This document shows positions 1-5,294 of a stretch of 5,294 bases of DNA, piece after piece. Position 1 is the stretch's first letter, and each line of letters opens with the position of its first letter. The DNA is from Nitrospinaceae bacterium (GTDB taxonomy: Bacteria > Nitrospinota > Nitrospinia > Nitrospinales > VA-1), in the NCBI GenBank assembly GCA_016763735.1, contig JAESTE010000191.1, forward strand, positions 1-5,294. Reading direction: 5' to 3'. A program made the translations under genes and the position numbers. A model generated the notes under the pieces. That model was given only the letters and a program-made list of their open reading frames with translations. It was not told the DNA's origin and made no database searches.

Positions 1-219
1 ATCGTTATATATATTTTCTGGGTTCTTTTAAACCCACGAAAAAAACCAGAAAAAAAACAGATCAGCAAAAAAAACCGTCCAGAGCTTAAAGGAAAAGAGA
101 ATAAACAGCAAGCCGCCCTTCCCAGCGCAGATCAAATCCGCAAAGAAAAAACCGAGCAAATGAAAAAAGACCCTGAGCTCATCGGACGTGTTCTTCGATA
201 TTGGTTAAGAGAAAGGTGA
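1..219 (+). CDS. fliF: Flagellar MS-ring protein FliF, C-terminal end (5' truncated)
   Basis: The frame is open from base 1 to the TGA at 217-219, giving the last 72 residues of a protein that starts outside the window. Visible residues 1-10 are hydrophobic (IVIYIFWVLL) and are followed by NPRKK, as expected for the end of the second transmembrane helix of FliF. A highly charged Lys/Glu/Gln-rich linker follows. The last 35 residues contain ADQIRKEKTEQ, then DPELIGRVLRYWL. This resembles the FliG-binding C-terminus of FliF, which in E. coli has DPRVVALVIRQWM at the same place. FliF forms the inner-membrane MS ring, and its cytoplasmic tail anchors the switch protein FliG. In most flagellar operons fliG follows fliF directly. 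Here the next gene is convergent and unrelated, so fliF appears to end its transcription unit. A type III secretion SctJ protein is the alternative, but the FliG-binding-like tail argues against it. Confidence 0.8.
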   Translation: MVIYIFWVLLNPRKKPEKKQISKKNRPELKGKENKQQAALPSADQIRKEKTEQMKKDPELIGRVLRYWLRER

Positions 220-220
220 A

Positions 221-241
221 CCGTGGAGACACTACCAACGG
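221..241. terminator. Possible weak bidirectional hairpin between convergent genes
   Basis: The 29 bases between the fliF stop and the stop of the convergent DUF1566 gene contain an imperfect inverted repeat. CCGTGG (221-226) pairs with CCAACGG (235-241) with one bulged base and an 8-base loop. Neither side has a proper U-run: the plus side reads ATAAGGTTT and the minus side TTCACCTTTCTC. The position suits a shared terminator, but the stem is short. A second small palindrome, AAGGTTTAACCTT, overlaps the end of the DUF1566 gene at 244-256. Confidence 0.25.
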
Positions 242-248
242 ATAAGGT

Positions 249-986
249 TTAACCTTTGCGGGCTTTCACTTCAGCGGCGTGGGCTCTGGCACGCTTCAAC
301 ATGGCAGATTTTTCTGCATCAGAAAAATCTTTTCGGGGAGTAGGTCCGGGAACAACGTTCCCTGATGATTTTTTTGGAACCGCCTGGGCTTCTGAAGCTA
401 CTGCATCAGCCGCTGGAGCCGCCTTCGCTTCAGCAACAGGTGCTGATGACTTTGCAGCGGCCTCGCCTTCTTTCCTTACAAGACGCATTGAAGACCATAC
501 ATCATTGTTTGGATAGGGGGTATCCAGTCCGATTTTCAAATCCATTCGAATTATTTTCTCATCTGAGCATTCGCTTATCCAAGTATTGGATGCGCCGCCT
601 GGTGCGAAGATAGAATCGATTGGATAATAAGTCCCATTTTTATCCATCAAAGACTTAACCCCGGTTTTATCAAAAAGAGTTAAGGACTCTGCTTTCGTGG
701 GAATTCTCCAATTGTTATAACCGCCGAATTGATCTTTATTTTGGTTAACCCAATCTACATACTGTTCGTGGTCCTGCCAAGTATAAAAAAGCTTTTTATC
801 CAACCATGCATCCGTTTTTTTCCATGTCAAACCGGAGTTCGGATCCGTGATGCTGCCATCCCCGTTATCGACAAAGGGATCACTAACAGGTGCGGCCTTT
901 TTAGCCGCCTCTGCCTTTTTCGCAGCGGATAATTTAGCCTTCTCAGCGGGTGATAACTTTTGTTCATCTGTAGATGTTTCTGCCAT
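249..986 (-). CDS. DUF1566 (Lcl_C-type) domain protein with Ala/Lys-rich tails
   Basis: This 245-residue protein has a central DUF1566-like domain at about residues 38-171. The hallmarks are FVDNGDGSITD then SGLTWKK (38-57), NNWRIPTKAE (91-100), TWISE (135-139) and the closing MRLVR (167-171). The family has a C-type-lectin-like character and is generally of unknown function. Members are often secreted or surface proteins, but no signal peptide or membrane segment is visible here, so the location is unclear. The domain lies between a charged Ala/Lys-rich N-terminal segment (about 8-32) and a low-complexity Ala/Lys/Pro tail (172-245). Both arms carry a related motif: SPAEKAKL at 12-19 and SDAEKSAML at 222-230. 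The ATG is 6 bases beyond the stop of the 91-residue upstream gene and in the same frame. The next in-frame codon upstream that ends the frame is that TAA, so no longer start exists. No good Shine-Dalgarno sequence is seen (CTCGGTAAAAAAAT precedes ATG), so translation may depend on coupling to the upstream gene. Confidence 0.85.
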   Translation of the reverse strand: MAETSTDEQKLSPAEKAKLSAAKKAEAAKKAAPVSDPFVDNGDGSITDPNSGLTWKKTDAWLDKKLFYTWQDHEQYVDWVNQNKDQFGGYNNWRIPTKAESLTLFDKTGVKSLMDKNGTYYPIDSIFAPGGASNTWISECSDEKIIRMDLKIGLDTPYPNNDVWSSMRLVRKEGEAAAKSSAPVAEAKAAPAADAVASEAQAVPKKSSGNVVPGPTPRKDFSDAEKSAMLKRARAHAAEVKARKG

Positions 987-992
987 ATTTTT

Positions 993-1268
993 TTACCGAG
1001 CCGTCGAAGGTTCAAGCCCTTCTAATATAACGCTCAAATCTTTTCTAGAATTGGAAAGGGTTTTTAATATTTCTCCCAGCTTTGAGGCTGAAAAAATATC
1101 TAAACGTGATTGGAAATCCGTACGGTAATCCGCAGCATTTTGGCGAATCCAATCCACCGCAGTCTGCTCTTGTGCCTCACAATTCAGGTCAGCACATTTT
1201 TTATCCAGCAGATTTGTCTGGGATAACCGTATAATTTCACAAATCAAATCTTCTTTGATCTGGCTCAT
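993..1268 (-). CDS. Hypothetical 91-residue protein, first gene of the DUF1566 unit
   Basis: I do not recognise a family. The predicted protein is soluble, rich in charged and polar residues and looks mostly helical, with no signal peptide or membrane segment. It has three cysteines (10, 25, 30), the last two in KKCADLNCEA (C-x4-C). This is not enough to propose a metal site. It is judged real because it lies immediately upstream of the DUF1566 gene (6 bases) on the same strand, has promoter-like sequences upstream, and sits in a stretch otherwise free of genes. Its stop TAA (993-995) is followed in frame by AAA AAT and then the ATG of the next gene, so a single stop separates two ORFs that would otherwise be one protein of about 339 residues. 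No Shine-Dalgarno sequence precedes the ATG at 1268. An extended -10-like motif lies 7 bases upstream instead. It could be a helper of the DUF1566 protein or its detached N-terminal domain. Confidence 0.6.
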   Translation of the reverse strand: MSQIKEDLICEIIRLSQTNLLDKKCADLNCEAQEQTAVDWIRQNAADYRTDFQSRLDIFSASKLGEILKTLSNSRKDLSVILEGLEPSTAR

Positions 1269-1275
1269 ACTATAA

Positions 1276-1284
1276 ATTTTAACA
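1276..1284 (-). promoter_or_regulatory. Extended -10-like motif next to the 91-aa gene start
   Basis: On the minus strand TGT TAAAAT ends 7 bases before the ATG at 1268, matching the TGn-TATAAT extended -10 pattern at 5 of 6 hexamer positions. If used, transcription would begin at or next to the A of the ATG, giving a leaderless mRNA. That would fit the lack of a Shine-Dalgarno sequence. No -35 is visible at 16-18 bases. The region is AT-rich, so chance occurrence is possible. Confidence 0.3.
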
Positions 1285-1298
1285 CGAAATGGTATAAA

Positions 1299-1316
1299 GG
1301 GCTAAGCCGAAAGCCC
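1299..1316 (-). terminator. Small hairpin downstream of oppC
   Basis: The minus strand reads GGGCT, an 8-base loop TTCGGCTT, then AGCCC followed by TTTATACC. The stem is five base pairs, four of them GC, with a short U-rich 3' flank. It lies about 115 bases past the oppC stop and could end the opp transcript. It also lies just downstream of the promoter at 1327-1355, so it would form in the 5' leader of transcripts from that promoter and might attenuate them. The weak stem and short T-run make either role uncertain. Confidence 0.35.
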
Positions 1317-1326
1317 AAAAAAAGTT

Positions 1327-1355
1327 ACTCTATAATGGATTTTCCAGCTTGTCAA
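1327..1355 (-). promoter_or_regulatory. Sigma-70-type promoter for the 91-aa/DUF1566 unit
   Basis: On the minus strand a perfect -35 hexamer TTGACA (1355-1350) is separated by exactly 17 bases from TAGAGT (1332-1327), a 4-of-6 match to the -10 that keeps its key T, A and final T. Transcription would start near 1320, about 50 bases before the ATG at 1268, and the leader would contain the 1299-1316 hairpin. It lies in the intergenic region between oppC and the 91-residue gene, where a promoter for the downstream pair is expected. Confidence 0.6.
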
Positions 1356-1432
1356 CGCGATAATTTATCCCAACATTAAACCCATATAAAACAACTAATT
1401 AAGGCGTGTTTTCAGGCGGGAAAGACTTCCTT

Positions 1433-2242
1433 TTAGCTGCTCTTTGCAGACCGAGGATCCAGAAACTCCCGCAATCCTTCTCCCAGAAAGTTAAATGACA
1501 AAATTGTAAAAAATATAGCCAGTGAAGGAAACAAAATCAAATGCGGATAAAATTTAATCGCTGTCCAACCATCGCTGGCAAGGGTTCCCCAACTGCTGGC
1601 GGGAGGCGCAATGCCCAAACCCACAAAACTCAAGGTCGATTCTGCAAGAATCGCAACGGGTACCCGAAAACTAAGAGTCACAACAAGAATTCCTAAAATA
1701 TTGGGGAAAATTTCCTTCAACATGATTCGGTAATGGCTTGCTCCTAATGCTCTGGCCGCCAGAATAAACGGATACTCCTTTATTCGTAAAACCTCCCCCC
1801 GCACCAACCGCGCAATGGTCACCCAACTGACCAGAGTTAAGGCGATGAAAACCCCAACAACCCCACGGCCCATCAATACGGTGATCAAAATTATCATTAA
1901 AAGATCAGGCAAAGCAAAAACCACATCGACCACTCGCATCATCAGGTTATCGGTTCGCCCACCTACATAAGCAGAGAAGGTTCCATATATCGTACCAATG
2001 ATTAACGCAAGCACTGTGGAGAAAACCCCTACAAACAAAGAAACCCGGGAACCGTAAATCATACGCGATAGAAGGTCTCGACCCAGTCGGTCCGTTCCCA
2101 GCCAATGCTCTGATCCAGGAAAAGCAAGAATATTCAACGTGTCCTGCTCTTGGTAAGAATATGGAGCGACCCAGGGTGCTAGCACTGCAATCAATAAAAG
2201 GATAAATAGAAAACCGCTACTAATTTTAGTAGATGTGTTCAT
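1433..2242 (-). CDS. oppC: Oligopeptide-type ABC transporter permease OppC
   Basis: This 269-residue inner-membrane permease is the second membrane subunit of a peptide/nickel-type (PepT family) ABC importer. Residues 10-28 form the first membrane helix, followed by a short periplasmic stretch and the signature HWLGTDRLGRDLLSR (46-60), typical of OppC/DppC N-termini. Several further hydrophobic helices follow. The EAA loop that contacts the ATPase lies at about 156-181 (EYPFILAARALGAS, then EIFPN). The C-terminus has the typical FNFLGEGLREFLDPR ending. It is shorter than E. coli OppC (about 300 residues), mainly because the N-terminal cytoplasmic extension is nearly absent; the core is complete. 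It starts 4 bases after the oppB stop, with GGTGA about 9 bases before the ATG as a Shine-Dalgarno sequence, so the two are co-transcribed. DppC is the closest alternative name. The OppC choice rests on its oppB partner. The usual downstream ATPase genes (oppD, oppF) are absent. Confidence 0.9.
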   Translation of the reverse strand: MNTSTKISSGFLFILLLIAVLAPWVAPYSYQEQDTLNILAFPGSEHWLGTDRLGRDLLSRMIYGSRVSLFVGVFSTVLALIIGTIYGTFSAYVGGRTDNLMMRVVDVVFALPDLLMIILITVLMGRGVVGVFIALTLVSWVTIARLVRGEVLRIKEYPFILAARALGASHYRIMLKEIFPNILGILVVTLSFRVPVAILAESTLSFVGLGIAPPASSWGTLASDGWTAIKFYPHLILFPSLAIFFTILSFNFLGEGLREFLDPRSAKSS

Positions 2243-2246
2243 AACT

Positions 2247-3164
2247 CTATTTCACCGATACTCTGGGGTCCAGCCATCCATAAATCATATCGACCACAAT
2301 GTTGGCGATAACGATCAATACCGCATAGACCAACGTCACTCCCATGATCAAGGGATAATCTCGATTGGTCACAGCAGTGATGAAAAACCGACCCATGCCG
2401 GGAATAGAAAAAATAAACTCGATCACAAAAGACCCGGTGATCAACCCCGCTGTTAAAGGTCCCATCACCGAAACGATAGGGTACATTGAGTTTTTCAAAA
2501 CATGCCGAAGTAAGATAGAAAATTCTGTCAGTCCTTTAGCACGGGCGGTACGAATATAATCAGAGCCCAGCACATCAAGCACGGTGGTGCGCGTCAACCG
2601 GGCAATATAACCAGCAAAACCAGTACCTAACGCAAATGCGGGAAGGATCATATACCGTGGCCCTTCCCACAATGCAGGCGGCAACAAATGCCATTGATGC
2701 GAAAATATCCAGACGGATACCGCACCAAAAACAAAACTCGGAACAGAAATTCCCATCGCCGCGAATAACAATATCGATCTATCCAGCAAAGAGTTTTTCC
2801 AATAAGCAGAGATCACCCCGGCAGGCACCCCTAGCCCCAGAACGACTAAAACCGCACACATGCCCAATGTAAAAGAAACCGGAAAAGTGTCGCGCAAGAT
2901 ATCGGAGACATCGCGACCAATATATTTGTAGGAGGGGCCTAGGTCACCTTGCAATAACTGCTTCATATAGAGCAGATATTGAATTTCTATAGGTTCATCG
3001 AGGTGATACTTGGCTTCGATGTTGGCAATGATTTCCGGGGGAAGAATTTTATCGCTATCAAACGGCCCGCCAGGCACCAGATGCCTGATAATAAAGGTCA
3101 GCGTAGCAACAGTAATCAGAACCGGTATCCCTAACAACACCCGTCTGAGAAAAAATCGTAACAT
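2247..3164 (-). CDS. oppB: Oligopeptide-type ABC transporter permease OppB
   Basis: This 305-residue protein matches the length of E. coli OppB (306) and its distinctive N-terminal region: MLRFFLRRVLLGIP at the start, then LPPEIIANIEAKYHL (41-55) and GDLGPSYKY (73-81), almost the same as in E. coli. It is a multi-spanning inner-membrane subunit that forms the translocation pore with OppC for import of peptides or similar solutes. The EAA loop for ATPase contact is at about 202-229 (DYIRTARAKGL, then LLRHVLKN). The late motif NRDYPLIMG and the final DPRVSVK are also typical. It is the first gene of an oppB-oppC pair and is divergent from the TPR gene. No Shine-Dalgarno sequence is evident before the ATG, and an extended -10-like motif ends only 6 bases upstream. 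No oppA, oppD or oppF lies in the window. The true substrate cannot be read from the permease alone. Confidence 0.93.
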   Translation of the reverse strand: MLRFFLRRVLLGIPVLITVATLTFIIRHLVPGGPFDSDKILPPEIIANIEAKYHLDEPIEIQYLLYMKQLLQGDLGPSYKYIGRDVSDILRDTFPVSFTLGMCAVLVVLGLGVPAGVISAYWKNSLLDRSILLFAAMGISVPSFVFGAVSVWIFSHQWHLLPPALWEGPRYMILPAFALGTGFAGYIARLTRTTVLDVLGSDYIRTARAKGLTEFSILLRHVLKNSMYPIVSVMGPLTAGLITGSFVIEFIFSIPGMGRFFITAVTNRDYPLIMGVTLVYAVLIVIANIVVDMIYGWLDPRVSVK

Positions 3165-3170
3165 GTTTAT

Positions 3171-3179
3171 ATTTTAGCA
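3171..3179 (-). promoter_or_regulatory. Extended -10-like motif immediately before oppB
   Basis: The minus strand reads TGC TAAAAT, then ATAAAC, then the oppB ATG. The hexamer matches TATAAT at 5 of 6 positions and is preceded by the TGn extension, so initiation would fall at about the A of the start codon. This would give a leaderless or near-leaderless oppB mRNA, in line with the missing Shine-Dalgarno sequence. A weaker alternative lies further upstream (TTGGAG, 16 bases, TCTAAA). Confidence 0.35.
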
Positions 3180-3203
3180 TAAGAAAAAAGGGGATTTAGA
3201 ACA

Positions 3204-3232
3204 TTGCATCGAGCCTCTCCAAAAGTTAAAAT
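3204..3232 (+). promoter_or_regulatory. Candidate promoter for the TPR gene
   Basis: TTGCAT (3204-3209) is followed after 17 bases by TAAAAT (3227-3232). The -10 matches at 5 of 6 positions and the -35 only at its TTG core. Initiation near 3239 would leave a leader of about 27 bases holding the Shine-Dalgarno sequence. It sits in the 101-base divergent region shared with oppB, so the two promoters overlap and could be co-regulated. Confidence 0.4.
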
Positions 3233-3253
3233 TTGTCTGACACCTATTAGAAA

Positions 3254-3258
3254 GAGGA
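3254..3258 (+). promoter_or_regulatory. Shine-Dalgarno sequence selecting a TTG start
   Basis: GAGGA, within a purine-rich run, lies 7 bases before the TTG at 3266 and 10 before a second in-frame TTG at 3269. An in-frame TAG at 3248-3250 excludes an earlier start, and the first in-frame ATG is around codon 128, inside the TPR domain. The TTG assignment is therefore well supported, though which of the two TTG codons is used is open. Confidence 0.65.
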
Positions 3259-3265
3259 AAGAGAA

Positions 3266-3826
3266 TTGTTGCGATCCATCCCACTTTTAAGTCTAGCCTC
3301 CTTGCTTTCTTTTGCGATATATTTTAATGGGATTAAAATCAGGACCGATTCTGGTAACTCTCTCAAAGTCCTTTTAGTATCCTCTCAGCCCAAAAAAGGA
3401 AAGCTCCTAAAAAAATACCATTACCAAGAGGGTCTACAATTAATCCTTGAAAAGCGATTCGAGGAAGCTCTATCCCTTTTAAAACCAATCTTACATGAGG
3501 AACCCGATTTTAAGCGCACGGGCTATTTAATAGGCTATGCATATCAAAAATTAGAAAACAACGAAAAAGCCATTACCGCCTACGAAATCTACCTAAAAAA
3601 TGACAAGCAAGATTATCAGGCGGTTTTCAACTTGGCGTTCGCATATATGGAAGCCAATCAATACACTAAGTCGATTGAAGTTTTCAGTAAAACCTTGGAC
3701 CAAAAACCGGACTATCTTGAGGTCCACCTGCACCTGTCAATTTGCCATAACAAACTAGGCAATAATATTAAGGCTGAACAACACCTCAAATTATGGGACT
3801 CCAGAAACATTGAAAAGTTACCATGA
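3266..3826 (+). CDS. TPR-repeat protein with N-terminal signal or membrane anchor
   Basis: This 186-residue protein begins at TTG. Residues 5-20 form a hydrophobic segment after a single Arg, fitting either a signal peptide or a membrane anchor with the rest outside the cytoplasm. There is no lipobox cysteine. From about residue 49 it consists of tandem tetratricopeptide repeats: TPR1 about 49-82 (G56, A68, P80), TPR2 about 83-116 (G90, A102), TPR3 about 117-150 (FNLAFAY and KPDY) and a partial TPR4 about 151-184 (LHLSICHNKLGN). TPRs form helical scaffolds for protein binding, so this is likely an assembly or adaptor factor in the cell envelope, but the partner cannot be inferred. It is divergent from oppB and precedes the UbiD-family gene on the same strand by 82 bases. 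That gap has its own -10-like sequence, so a functional link to either neighbour is not shown. Confidence 0.8.
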   Translation: MLRSIPLLSLASLLSFAIYFNGIKIRTDSGNSLKVLLVSSQPKKGKLLKKYHYQEGLQLILEKRFEEALSLLKPILHEEPDFKRTGYLIGYAYQKLENNEKAITAYEIYLKNDKQDYQAVFNLAFAYMEANQYTKSIEVFSKTLDQKPDYLEVHLHLSICHNKLGNNIKAEQHLKLWDSRNIEKLP

Positions 3827-3869
3827 CTCCCATTTCAAAAAATTCCCCTTTTATCTGCCTTGACTGATA

Positions 3870-3875
3870 TATAAT
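3870..3875 (+). promoter_or_regulatory. Consensus -10 box upstream of the UbiD-family gene
   Basis: A perfect TATAAT lies in the 82-base gap between the TPR gene and the decarboxylase, with predicted initiation near 3882 and a leader of about 27 bases. No good -35 is found at 16-18 bases: that stretch is CCCCTTTT. A TTGACT at 3860-3865 is too close to serve. The gap holds no clear terminator and no Shine-Dalgarno sequence before the ATG at 3909. Confidence 0.35.
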
Positions 3876-3908
3876 AAACGGTCGCTTTAAACCTATTCAC
3901 GCATATTA

Positions 3909-5294
3909 ATGAACTATCCTTCTTTAAGAGAATTTATCGACCGCCTTGAATTCGAAAACGAACTCATTCGAATTCAAGAGCAGGTATCTCCAATTCTTGA
4001 AATTTCCGAAATCACTGACCGAGTCTCAAAGCAAACCGGCGGCGGTAAAGCACTGCTTTTTGAAAATGTAGAAGGTAGTTCCATGCCTGTATTGATCAAC
4101 GCTTTCGGCAGTCAAAAAAGGATGAACGCCTCTCTTGGGGTGCACGATATTGAGGAGATACCTAAAAGAATCGAACGCTATTTAAAAATACAGCCGCCCA
4201 CAACCTTGTTGGACAAAGCAAAGCTTTTACCCATGCTCTTACAGGCAACACAGTTTCCGCCTAAGCTGGTCGGAGCCGCCAAAGCCCCCTGTCAAGAGGT
4301 GGTGCATCTCAATGACAATGTCAATCTCGACCGAATCCCCATTCTGCAATGCTGGCCTCAAGACGCAGGACGGTTCATAACTTTTCCTATTGTCATCAAC
4401 CGAAGTGTTGACCGTAAAGTAAAGAACGTCGGACTCTACCGCATGCAAGTCTACGACTCAAAAACAACAGGCATGCACTGGCACATCCATAAAGACGGTG
4501 CCCATTTTTTCCATGAATATCAAAAGCAGAATAAAGTGATGGAGGTTGCCGTTGCAATTGGTGCAGACCCAGCTTCTTGTTACGCGGCATCCGCTCCCCT
4601 GCCGTACGGCATTGATGAGTTTCTGCTTGCGGGTTTCATCAGAAAGCAGAGCGTGCCTGTCGTAAAATGCAAAACCGTCGATCTGGAAGTTCCGGCTAAT
4701 GCTGAAATTGTTCTCGAAGGATTTATCGATCCATCCGAAATGCGACTGGAAGGCCCTTTCGGAGATCATACGGGTTACTATTCACAGGATGGAGATTATC
4801 CTGTCTTTCACCTTACGGCTATCACACACCGGAAAGACCCTATTTACCAGACAACAATAGTGGGCAAGCCACCGCAGGAAGATTTTTATCTAGGCCGCGC
4901 CACTGAGCGCATCTTCCTTCCTCTCATGCGAACCCAGCTCCCTGAAATCGTCGATATGGATATGCCGGTTGAAGGAGTGTTCCATAACTGTGTCATCGTC
5001 TCCATTGATAAGCGCTATCCCATGCAGTCGCGCCGCCTGATGAGTGCCCTCTGGGGACCGGGACAAATGAGTTTCGTAAAAACCATCATCACGGTTGACA
5101 GTAAAGTCGATGTCCACAATTACCATGAGTTGGTCAAACTACTACTAGACAAAGTAAACTTTGAACGCGACCTGTTTTTCTCAGAAGGAGTGCTTGATGT
5201 ACTCAACCACGGCTCCGACAACATGCTTTATGGATCTAAACTTGGCATTGATCTAACCGAAAAAGTAGAAGGTGAACCGGGCTATGGAGAAAAT
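3909..5294 (+). CDS. ubiD: UbiD-family decarboxylase, probably menaquinone-pathway type (3' truncated)
   Basis: The frame stays open for 462 codons to the window edge. The N-terminus MNYPSLREFIDRLE matches that of UbiD (MKYNDLRDFL in E. coli), which fixes the ATG although no Shine-Dalgarno sequence is seen. UbiD enzymes use prenylated FMN, supplied by a UbiX partner, to decarboxylate aromatic or unsaturated acids. Aligned by eye with E. coli UbiD and fungal Fdc1, the metal ligands are N173, H194 and E237. The catalytic triad is R178, E281 and D286, in NVGLYR and EGPFGD. The region after residue 318 (VGKPPQEDFYLGRATERIF, EGVFHN, ALWGPGQM, VLDVLNHG) looks closer to the SCO4490-type menaquinone decarboxylases of the futalosine route than to E. 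coli UbiD. The symbol is given at family level only. The missing end is short if the protein is about 480-500 residues, longer for the roughly 600-residue forms. No other quinone gene is visible. Confidence 0.88.
   Translation, partial: MNYPSLREFIDRLEFENELIRIQEQVSPILEISEITDRVSKQTGGGKALLFENVEGSSMPVLINAFGSQKRMNASLGVHDIEEIPKRIERYLKIQPPTTLLDKAKLLPMLLQATQFPPKLVGAAKAPCQEVVHLNDNVNLDRIPILQCWPQDAGRFITFPIVINRSVDRKVKNVGLYRMQVYDSKTTGMHWHIHKDGAHFFHEYQKQNKVMEVAVAIGADPASCYAASAPLPYGIDEFLLAGFIRKQSVPVVKCKTVDLEVPANAEIVLEGFIDPSEMRLEGPFGDHTGYYSQDGDYPVFHLTAITHRKDPIYQTTIVGKPPQEDFYLGRATERIFLPLMRTQLPEIVDMDMPVEGVFHNCVIVSIDKRYPMQSRRLMSALWGPGQMSFVKTIITVDSKVDVHNYHELVKLLLDKVNFERDLFFSEGVLDVLNHGSDNMLYGSKLGIDLTEKVEGEPGYGEN

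Noticed and set aside
40..74. Poly-A runs in the fliF tail, including an A7C tract, as a possible slippage site
   Set aside because: The normal frame continues cleanly into a family-typical C-terminus, and a Lys-rich linker explains the A-tracts.
827..1015. A 62-codon minus-strand ORF bridging the two small genes in another frame
   Set aside because: It overlaps the N-terminus of the DUF1566 gene out of frame and reads as a basic low-complexity shadow. It could matter only if frameshifting occurred, for which there is no sign.
256..1128. Plus-strand ORFs of 67-93 codons opposite the DUF1566 and 91-aa genes
   Set aside because: Their composition mirrors the Ala/Lys-rich minus-strand coding sequence, and no domain or independent start signal supports them.
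3860..3875. TTGACT plus TATAAT as a full promoter before the decarboxylase gene
   Set aside because: The two hexamers are only 4 bases apart, so they cannot act together as -35 and -10. Only the -10 was kept, at low confidence.
4239..5126. Several minus-strand ORFs of 64-103 codons
   Set aside because: They lie inside the clear plus-strand UbiD-family gene, lack recognisable domains and are antisense shadows.
1..5294. A mobile element, CRISPR array, toxin-antitoxin or defence system
   Set aside because: No transposase, integrase, long direct or terminal inverted repeats, repeat-spacer pattern or defence-protein motif was seen. The small gene pair does not resemble a known toxin-antitoxin family.

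Overview
The window reads as an ordinary chromosomal segment of a Gram-negative bacterium of moderate GC. It carries a flagellar basal-body gene, an inner-membrane peptide-type ABC permease pair, a tetratricopeptide protein and a UbiD-family decarboxylase that looks like the menaquinone-pathway branch. That mix would fit a Nitrospinota or deltaproteobacteria-like lineage, but this placement is a guess from gene content. No rRNA, tRNA, IS element, CRISPR array or phage gene was seen, and no stretch over 300 bases lacks a gene.

Layout, left to right. Bases 1-219 (+) are the last 72 codons of fliF, the flagellar MS-ring protein: the end of its second membrane segment, a charged cytoplasmic linker and the FliG-binding tail. 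Converging on it is a minus-strand two-gene unit: a 91-residue protein of unknown function (993-1268), then a 245-residue DUF1566 (Lcl_C-type) protein (249-986). The two ORFs share a reading frame and are separated by one TAA stop plus two codons. A good sigma-70-type promoter (TTGACA, 17 bases, TAGAGT) lies upstream at 1327-1355, with a small hairpin between it and the first gene.

Next on the minus strand is oppB-oppC (2247-3164 and 1433-2242, 4 bases apart), the two membrane subunits of an oligopeptide-type ABC importer. No binding protein or ATPase gene is adjacent, so those partners must be encoded elsewhere.

On the plus strand, divergent from oppB, is a 186-residue TPR protein with an N-terminal hydrophobic segment and a TTG start set by a clear Shine-Dalgarno sequence. 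After 82 bases comes a UbiD-family decarboxylase (3909 to the window end, 3' truncated) that retains the expected metal-ligand and catalytic residues.

The genes form at least four transcription units with no evident shared pathway. I see no convincing new system. The points most worth a second look are the in-frame 91-aa/DUF1566 pair, the unusual architecture of the DUF1566 protein, the orphan oppBC pair, and two genes whose extended -10 motifs sit so close to the ATG that leaderless transcripts are possible.
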